6,627 nt of DNA, from positions 1 to 6,627 of the forward strand of contig JAQCER010000203.1 in assembly GCA_027618625.1 (NCBI GenBank), written 5' to 3'. The stretch is from Verrucomicrobiota bacterium. GTDB lineage: Bacteria > Verrucomicrobiota > Verrucomicrobiia > Verrucomicrobiales > DEV007. Position numbers and translations under genes: made by a program. Below, piece after piece: positions 1 to 3,996 of this stretch (within the stretch, counting starts at the first letter, position 1; each line of letters opens with the position of its first letter). The notes below the pieces were generated by a model. The model had not been told where the DNA came from and did not search any database. It saw only the letters and a program-made list of their open reading frames with translations.

Positions 1-579
1 GTAGGACTCCGATTCCCAATAGTAGGTGCCCGAATCCGCTGTCCACGGGCAATGCACCTCTGAGTCAAAGGTCCAGTAGGGAATGTAAACGCCGTGGACC
101 GTGTCGACCAGTGATCGTGACTTCAGCGCGTTGGGCGCAAACCAGCGACTCCCCAACCAAGACTTGATGGTGGAGTGTACCTGCTCACGATTTACCTTAA
201 AGGGAAGCACGCTGCCCGGGCGCAAGGGCGAGCGGATCTCTTCGTAGTCGACCAGCTCCGGGGAATTGCAGAAGTCGCACCGGGACGCCACTTTCTCTGG
301 ATCAAAAACCGTGATTGCCTTGCAACTCTGACATTTCACCGTGCGGCGCTCCTCTTGCCATCCGCGCATTTCATCGGGCACTTCCCGCAACGCAGTCACC
401 AGATCGTGCTCGATGATCTTCCCGCTGTCGCTCTCTAACTCAGCGGGCGACTCCGTGCCGCAAAACGGGCACACCAGCATGTGCTTCCGCGCACTCCACT
501 CCGCCTGAGCTCCGCACGCTGGGCAGGAGTGCTTCTCAAGCGCAGTGTAGGCGCCGGGGGGTGTGTTCGGTGTTTCCAC
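1..579 (-). CDS. Double zinc-ribbon protein, YdjG-like (partial, C-terminus outside window)
   Basis: This reading frame was found by translating the minus strand; it enters from the window edge and gives 193 residues. Two zinc ribbons are visible: Cys19/Cys22 with Cys37/Cys40 (CPAC and CPFC), and Cys83/Cys86 with Cys101/Cys104 (CQSC and CDFC). After them comes a conserved-looking stretch containing LLPFK-like (VLPFKVNREQ, about 125-134), WFAPN (146-150) and HGVYIPYWTFD (162-172). From memory this matches a widespread family often mislabelled 'primosomal protein N' / superfamily II helicase'; no helicase motif is present. B. subtilis YdjG is a relative by architecture, and such proteins usually end in a membrane segment, which would lie outside the window. 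The start is taken as GTG at 579, preceded by AGGA; another GTG at 615 is possible, with an in-frame stop just upstream at 619-621. It lies 98 bp downstream of the SPFH gene on the same strand, so co-transcription is likely. The role is inferred: partner of the SPFH protein in membrane-stress response. Confidence 0.8.
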   Translation of the reverse strand, partial: METPNTPPGAYTALEKHSCPACGAQAEWSARKHMLVCPFCGTESPAELESDSGKIIEHDLVTALREVPDEMRGWQEERRTVKCQSCKAITVFDPEKVASRCDFCNSPELVDYEEIRSPLRPGSVLPFKVNREQVHSTIKSWLGSRWFAPNALKSRSLVDTVHGVYIPYWTFDSEVHCPWTADSGTYYWESESY

Positions 580-601
580 GTTCCTACGGACGCTCTCGCC
601 A

Positions 602-621
602 GACTCAGGACTCACGACTCA
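602..621. repeat. Three tandem GACTCA units at 7-bp spacing
   Basis: The hexamer GACTCA occurs at 602-607, 609-614 and 616-621, separated by single bases (G, then C). On the minus strand this reads TGAGTC three times, just upstream of or overlapping the possible upstream start of the zinc-ribbon gene. It lies in the 98-bp gap between the SPFH and zinc-ribbon genes. It could be a small intergenic repeat family or a protein-binding array; the sequence alone cannot decide. Confidence 0.6.
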
Positions 622-677
622 GGATTTTATGGGGTTCCTTCCATCGCTAAGCGCACTCCGGCGCGGATGAAGTTCAA

Positions 678-1742
678 TCAATCTGCGAGGAAGGCATCCA
701 GAGTTTCCTTCTTGATCCGATAGGCGGAGCCGATTTTTTTCGCACTGAGTTCGCCGGACTCGATAATAGATATAACATCCTGCTCGCTGACCCCAAGAGC
801 ATTTGCGGCCTCGGCTGGCGACAATAGCGCGGGCAAGCCACTCACACTACCACCGGCTGCCGCGGCTGATTGCGCGCCCATCACACCACCCTGCTGCTTC
901 ATCATCTCCTGTGCCATTGCCATTCCCACGGCCATCTCCGTGGCCATGCCCGCCGCTCCGCTACCCCCACCGGAGGGATGCCCCATGCCCTGGGCCATCT
1001 GAAACTTGACGTAATCATTGAGGTTGCCGACTGCTGCCATACTGGATCGCTTGTCGATCGCCTCTTCGACTTCCTTGGGAACGCTGACGTTCTCTACAAT
1101 AAAACTGGTGACCTCGATGCCGTACTTTGAACTGATCACTGGATTGATCAGGGGCAATAGCGCATCACCCAGCTCGCTGTAGCGTGTAGCCACATCGAGC
1201 ACTGGAACATTCGAACTCGCTAGTGCCTCGCTAAAGATGCTTATGATGCGCGAACGCATCGTGTCCTCAAATTCCTCGACACGGAAATTGTGATCGGAGC
1301 CGGCAACTTCCTTTAGAAACATTGGCACGTTCGACACGCGGAAGTCGTAAGTTCCAAACGCACGCGCACGCACGATGCCGAAGTCCTCGTCACGCATCAT
1401 GATTGGATTCGTGGTACCCCACTTGAGGCCAGTGAACAACCGGGTGTTGACGAAATAGACGTCCGCCTTGAACGGCGACTCGAACCCGTACTTCCACGAT
1501 TTCATTCGGGTCAGCACCGGAATATTCTCGGTAGCGAGCGAGTGCTTTCCTGGGCCAAAGCTGTCGCCAAATTCGCCCAGGTAGACGAACTGGACGGTCT
1601 GCGATTCGCGAACGATCAGCTGCGCTCCATTCTTGATCGCTTTGTCCTCGTCGGGATACCGCCAGGAAATCGTTTCGCGCGTATCGTCCTGCCACTCGAT
1701 GATTTCGAGCAGCTCTCCTTTGATGAAGTCAAGTAGTCCCAT
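678..1742 (-). CDS. SPFH-domain protein (YdjI-like) with C-terminal excisionase-type helix-turn-helix
   Basis: This 354-aa protein starts MGLLDFIKGELLEIIEWQDD, the characteristic opening of the SPFH 'virion core protein' family (B. subtilis YdjI type). The SPFH/band-7 core covers about residues 20-225, including ESQTVQFVYLGEFGDSFGPG (46-65) and IVENVSVPKEVEEAIDKR (215-232). A low-complexity linker rich in Gly, Met, Ala and Gln follows (about 250-303). Residues 304-354 form a compact domain starting LLSPAEAANALGVSEQDV, typical of MerR/excisionase-like HTH_17 domains; many relatives carry a zinc ribbon or other small module there instead. The ATG at 1742 is chosen because the family N-terminus begins there. 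The frame stays open to an ATG at 1889, but those 49 extra residues look like nothing and would fill the divergent promoter region. No clear Shine-Dalgarno is seen. SPFH proteins scaffold membranes; in B. subtilis the ydj genes act with a PspA paralogue. No PspA gene is in this window. Confidence 0.88.
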   Translation of the reverse strand: MGLLDFIKGELLEIIEWQDDTRETISWRYPDEDKAIKNGAQLIVRESQTVQFVYLGEFGDSFGPGKHSLATENIPVLTRMKSWKYGFESPFKADVYFVNTRLFTGLKWGTTNPIMMRDEDFGIVRARAFGTYDFRVSNVPMFLKEVAGSDHNFRVEEFEDTMRSRIISIFSEALASSNVPVLDVATRYSELGDALLPLINPVISSKYGIEVTSFIVENVSVPKEVEEAIDKRSSMAAVGNLNDYVKFQMAQGMGHPSGGGSGAAGMATEMAVGMAMAQEMMKQQGGVMGAQSAAAAGGSVSGLPALLSPAEAANALGVSEQDVISIIESGELSAKKIGSAYRIKKETLDAFLAD

Positions 1743-1933
1743 GTAGTGATTTTGCGTAAGTGGTTTTTGCAAAGATGGCCACCATTGCCGGGCTTGTCCA
1801 CGACAAACTGAGAGCTCGGAAATGTGCATAGATACTGGCGGGCTTGTGTCACCGTGGAAATTCCGAAGGATTTTTGGGCTTGAGCCCAAGCTACTTTCCT
1901 TGACTTCGCCGCCGGGGGACTTCCCATTGCGCT
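1743..1933. promoter_or_regulatory. Divergent intergenic region between SPFH gene and nitroreductase
   Basis: These 191 bp separate two genes that point away from each other, so promoters for both must lie here or inside the upstream coding ends. The heptamer GGGCTTG occurs three times on the plus strand, at 1790-1796, 1840-1846 and 1876-1882, and the third copy is part of a palindrome. A TTGACT at 1900-1905 is a possible -35 box for the nitroreductase, but no convincing -10 box stands at 16-18 bp from it. I could not assign a promoter for the minus-strand gene. The copies could be operator sites, which is inference only. Confidence 0.4.
1874..1889. promoter_or_regulatory. Perfect 7-bp inverted repeat, candidate operator
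   Basis: TTGGGCT (1874-1880) and AGCCCAA (1883-1889) are perfect inverted copies around a 2-base centre. It lies 44 bp before the nitroreductase start codon and overlaps one of the three GGGCTTG copies. A loop of two bases is too small for an RNA hairpin and no T-run follows, so a DNA-binding site for a dimeric regulator is more likely than a terminator. The regulator is unknown. Confidence 0.35.
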
Positions 1934-2539
1934 ATGGCCATCCCCCAACATCCCGACTCGCTCATTCAGGTCACCGACTGGATCCGCAGTCGCCGAACCA
2001 TCAAGCCTGTCGATATGGACTGCGAACGACCGCTCGATCGCGAGCTTGTGAACCACTTGCTTGAAAACGCCTGCTGGGCGCCCACTCATGGAATGACCGA
2101 ACCATGGAGATTTCTCGTCTACGCCGAGGACGCACGCAAGGTCCTAGCCACCACCTTGCAAGACCTCTACACCGCGACGACGCCGGAGGAAAACTATCGC
2201 CCTGACAAATTCGCCAAACTCGGCACTCAACCACTGCTCGCGCCAGTCGCGATCGCGATCTGCATGGCACGCGACGTCACGGGAAAGATCGCCGAGATCG
2301 AGGAAATCGAAGCCGTCGCCTGTGCCGTACAGAACCTGCATCTGAGCGCCAGCGCGATAGGACTGGGCGGTTTTTGGTCAACCTCGCCCGTTCTCGAAAC
2401 AAAAGTAGCAAATGAGTCGCTGAAGTTGAATGCAAACGAGCGCTGCCTCGGCCTGTTCTATCTGGGCTGGCCGAAACCTGGGCTAGCGTGGCCCAAGAGT
2501 ACACGGAGCCCATTGGAATCAAAGGTCACTTGGCTGTAA
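1934..2539 (+). CDS. Nitroreductase family protein, YdjA-like FMN oxidoreductase
   Basis: This is a 201-aa protein, a little longer than E. coli YdjA. Family landmarks are in order: the N-terminal FMN-phosphate-binding arginines (IRSRRTIKP, 17-25), the APTHGMTEPWRFLV block (49-62, equivalent to the APDHKSMQPWRF region of YdjA), a central helix EEIEAVACAVQNLHLSA (122-138), the GLGGFWST block (143-150), and the closing LFYLGWPKP (174-182). These proteins bind FMN, form cytoplasmic dimers and use NAD(P)H to reduce nitro or related compounds. The natural substrate cannot be read from the sequence. The ATG at 1934 is the first start that gives the standard N-terminus; a GGGGGA stretch upstream is rather far away to be a good ribosome binding site. 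It is transcribed alone, divergently from the SPFH gene, and no terminator hairpin is obvious after its stop codon. Confidence 0.9.
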   Translation: MAIPQHPDSLIQVTDWIRSRRTIKPVDMDCERPLDRELVNHLLENACWAPTHGMTEPWRFLVYAEDARKVLATTLQDLYTATTPEENYRPDKFAKLGTQPLLAPVAIAICMARDVTGKIAEIEEIEAVACAVQNLHLSASAIGLGGFWSTSPVLETKVANESLKLNANERCLGLFYLGWPKPGLAWPKSTRSPLESKVTWL

Positions 2540-2629
2540 AAAGGAAGCGGCCGACTTGGAGCGGAGGGTTGCAAGTTCAAGGAGCACGCGCAGGCAAGCA
2601 ATCAGCATGCGAAGCCGCTCAATAGCCTC

Positions 2630-2770
2630 TCAAAAACTGGATATCGAGCGTCTGAATGTGGGCGTCACAAGCGCCTTGGCCCCGGCCTCCGCGAATCGCT
2701 GCGCGGCGGCCTGGCCGATTCCTCCGCCACCGCCTGTGACTACGACTATCCTTTCATTCCTGTTTTGCAT
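2630..2770 (-). pseudogene. N-terminal fragment of a short-chain dehydrogenase/reductase
   Basis: On the minus strand, from the ATG at 2770, the translation contains RIVVVTGGGGGIG followed by a helix AAAQRFAEAGAK. This is the first beta strand, TGxxxGIG nucleotide-binding loop and first helix of a classical SDR. After about 34 residues the resemblance stops (GAKALVTPTFRRS), where the second strand and cofactor-specificity residues should follow, and the frame ends at 2630. The NNAG motif and the Ser-Tyr-Lys catalytic residues are absent, and only about 90 bp separate it from the nitroreductase, so roughly 200 residues of the family are missing. It is a truncated remnant, not a working enzyme. 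The similarity is visible by eye but short. Confidence 0.6.
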
Positions 2771-2779
2771 CAGGCGGCT

Positions 2780-2988
2780 AACCCATTCCGGGGATTCGAT
2801 CGCCGGACACTTTATTCTCAACTGTATAAGAGCATCGTGGTTCCATTTTGGCTATCAATGGTGGTCTGGTATTCCCCGCTGTATCTGTGGTGCTGGTGTT
2901 CAGCAACATCATCAAAGCTCGCATGATTAATAGCAAGGCTGCGCCTTCTACCGTAGAAGAAAGAGAAGAAGAACGCCTCCTGCGGTGA
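2780..2988 (+). pseudogene. Frameshifted tail of an unidentified membrane protein
   Basis: Two overlapping plus-strand frames each look protein-like for part of their length. From 2780 one reads FDRRTLYSQLYKSIVVPF and then degrades into a Trp/Cys-rich stretch. From 2848 the next frame reads LAINGGLVFPAVSVVLVFSN, a good transmembrane segment, then a basic stop-transfer (IIKARM) and an acidic tail (VEEREEERLLR) ending at TGA 2986-2988. A single -1 shift at the T-run 2845-2849 would join them into one plausible C-terminus with a helix, a membrane segment and a charged tail. The second frame alone, from TTG 2848, could instead be a 46-residue small membrane protein, but it has no ribosome binding site. 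The family is not recognised. Confidence 0.3.
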
Positions 2989-3026
2989 CCATGGAGTTCA
3001 GGGATCGTAGCCTTAGCGCACGGGAT

Positions 3027-3122
3027 AGGTGGCGGAACCCCGCTGGTGAGTGAGATTCCCATCAGGTCGTAGGCGTAACGGACGTTCTTGTTCAGGTGAT
3101 TTGTGACCAGCGTGACGCGTCC
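3027..3122 (-). pseudogene. Possible TIGR03435-like protein remnant
   Basis: The minus strand here encodes GRVTLVTNHLNKNVRYAYDL, followed by SLTSGVPPPI. This recalls the part of soil-bacterial TIGR03435 proteins where a 'TNVTL..LIR.AYDL' segment is followed by an 'ISGGPPW' motif, with about one residue missing in the first part. The frame is open upstream to a stop near 3257 but has no start codon before ATG 3062, and the downstream part degrades. The family is abundant in Acidobacteria and occurs in some Verrucomicrobia. The match is from memory and short, so this is a weak call. Confidence 0.22.
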
Positions 3123-3279
3123 CTTCCCTGCTCCGACAGAAGCTGCGCACGGCGCGGCCGCTCTCGCGACCGCGTGCAGTCGAGATTTGCCTGCTGCCGA
3201 GATGGAGAAAGTCAGGCAGGCTACGGTTTTTACACAGGGGACTTTACCCCCATTAGGTTAGGACTGTGCCCCTGCTGGA

Positions 3280-3367
3280 CACACACAAGGCGTGGGATGC
3301 AATCGGCGATAACGTCGTTTGTTGAATTCGGGCTCGCCACCGCTGGTGCATCCACTCTACGTTAGGT
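3280..3367 (+). other. attC: attC-like recombination site upstream of the GFA gene
   Basis: The site has the layout of an integron attC. L'' GTGGGATGCA (3292-3301) pairs with L' TGCATCCAC (3347-3355) over nine base pairs, leaving one extra G on the L'' side, the asymmetry that orients integrase on folded attC. Unpaired spacers of five bases flank it (AAGGC 3287-3291 and TCTAC 3356-3360). R' is GTTAGGT (3361-3367), a perfect match to GTTRRRY. An inner stem is formed by GGCGA (3305-3309) and TCGCC (3334-3338). The R'' box position (CACACAC, 3280-3286) is degenerate and pairs with R' at only three of seven bases. Total length is 88 bp, within the usual attC range. Confidence 0.68.
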
Positions 3368-3908
3368 TGAAAAAACTATGGAGCATTCACGTGGACGCTG
3401 TTTCTGTGGCGATGTTGAGTATGAACTCACTGCTGAACCCATCGCGCTCTTGTGCTGCCACTGCACCGAGTGTCAGACGGCGAGCGGCAGCAGCTTTATT
3501 TTATCTCTGAAGGTGCCGTATGGCGCAGTGAAGGTGACCAAGGGCGAAGCAAAGCCTTATTTGCGGCCCGAAGCTGACGGGCAACAGAGATGTCCCCGGT
3601 GCCTTGCCGCGTTATGGAGTGAGCGACTTGATTCCAAGGAGATGGTGACGGTCTCCGCTGGAACCCTTGACAATTCATCGAAGCTAGAGCCAGTAGCACA
3701 CATATGGACATCTGATAAACAGCCATGGATTGCTTTGCCCAAGGGGGCGATCCAGTTTCCAAATAACCCGCCCAGCATGGAGCCTATCGTGAAAGCCTGG
3801 CGTTTTCGCAATGAAAGGAATGCCTAACAATCAGGTGCCGCAGCGAAACCAGCCGTCGCGCTCTGGTTGCAATCCAATGCCCTCGTGGGCCGGGTCGCTG
3901 AGCTTGCG
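3362..3908 (+). mobile_element. Integron gene cassette carrying a GFA-family gene
   Basis: If the flanking sites are attC sites, integrase would cut after the G of each R' box, giving a 547-bp unit from T3362 to G3908. It shows the standard cassette economy: the ATG lies 10 bases after R', one gene fills the unit, and its stop codon overlaps the R'' box of its own attC. Both sites are in the same orientation as the gene. No integrase, attI site or cassette promoter is visible, so the unit belongs either to the distal part of an array, to a cluster of attC sites lacking integrase, or to a lone inserted cassette. The right-hand boundary is less certain than the left because its R' box is degenerate. 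Confidence 0.5.
3378..3827 (+). CDS. GFA-family (CENP-V/glutathione-dependent formaldehyde-activating type) protein
   Basis: This 149-aa protein is full length for the family. The zinc-binding cysteines are all in place: C8 and C10 (CFCG), C27, C29 and C32 (CCHCTEC), and C72 and C75 (CPRC). Around them are the usual GDVEYELT strand (11-18), the SGSSF turn after the CHC..C motif, and a C-terminal WTSDKQPWIALP segment (110-121). The founding member, Gfa of Paracoccus, binds glutathione and was proposed to speed S-hydroxymethylglutathione formation, but most family members have no proven reaction, so no substrate is assigned. The start has AGGT about 11 bases upstream, part of the attC R' box, so the recombination site may double as the ribosome binding region. 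The stop codon TAA (3825-3827) lies within the next attC R'' box. GFA genes are known cassette cargo, which fits the surroundings. Confidence 0.9.
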   Translation: MEHSRGRCFCGDVEYELTAEPIALLCCHCTECQTASGSSFILSLKVPYGAVKVTKGEAKPYLRPEADGQQRCPRCLAALWSERLDSKEMVTVSAGTLDNSSKLEPVAHIWTSDKQPWIALPKGAIQFPNNPPSMEPIVKAWRFRNERNA

Positions 3909-3914
3909 TCGGTC
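3822..3914 (+). other. attC: attC-like site at the 3' end of the GFA gene, partly degenerate
   Basis: GCCTAAC (3822-3828) is a perfect RYYYAAC R'' box and overlaps the GFA stop codon, as in typical cassettes. Downstream, CAGCGA (3841-3846) pairs with TCGCTG (3895-3900), enclosing two further hairpins: AACCAG (3847-3852) with CTGGTT (3863-3868), and GCCC (3879-3882) with GGGC (3887-3890). After AGCTTGC comes GTCGGTC (3908-3914), two changes away from GTTRRRY. The left arm is about five bases longer than the right. At 93 bp it is close to the 88 bp of the upstream site. The R'' box is convincing; the right half is a best guess and could be mutated or truncated. Confidence 0.45.
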
Positions 3915-3996
3915 GACCGCGGAGGGCGCGCGAGAAGCAGTGGTTCTCTGCTGGAGCCACGCACGATTCTCATTGTGCCTCCTTGGACATTCCTTC

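Larger units (their letters stand above)
2540..3279. other. Gene-free stretch with coding remnants
   Basis: No intact gene is supported across these 740 bp. Open frames are short, overlap on both strands and mostly read as low-quality protein. What can be recognised is listed separately: a short-chain dehydrogenase fragment, a frameshifted membrane-protein tail and a possible TIGR03435-like piece. A weak inverted repeat (TGCCTG at 3188-3193, CAGGCA at 3213-3218) has a 19-base loop and no T-run. The stretch ends at the first attC-like site, consistent with an old insertion or deletion zone. Confidence 0.6.

Noticed and set aside
1743..1889. A 49-residue N-terminal extension of the SPFH protein from ATG 1889
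   Set aside because: The family N-terminus MGLLDFIKGE starts at 1742, and the extension would occupy the divergent promoter region.
2560..2600. tRNA T-arm-like stretch GGTTGCAAGTTCAAGG
   Set aside because: No acceptor stem, anticodon arm or D arm could be built around it.
2556..2930. A 124-residue plus-strand frame after the nitroreductase
   Set aside because: Low-complexity Arg/Ser/Pro composition with no motif; it lies antisense to the SDR fragment.
3188..3218. Inverted repeat TGCCTG / CAGGCA as a terminator
   Set aside because: Only six pairs with a 19-base loop and no T-run; no gene ends nearby.
3252..3263. Extra R'-like boxes ATTAGGT / GTTAGGA upstream of the first attC
   Set aside because: Each has a mismatch to GTTRRRY and no L-box stem could be found at the right distance.
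3811..3996. A 62-residue N-terminal extension of the secreted protein from ATG 3811
   Set aside because: It overlaps the GFA stop codon and the attC-like site, reads as non-protein, and would bury the signal peptide.
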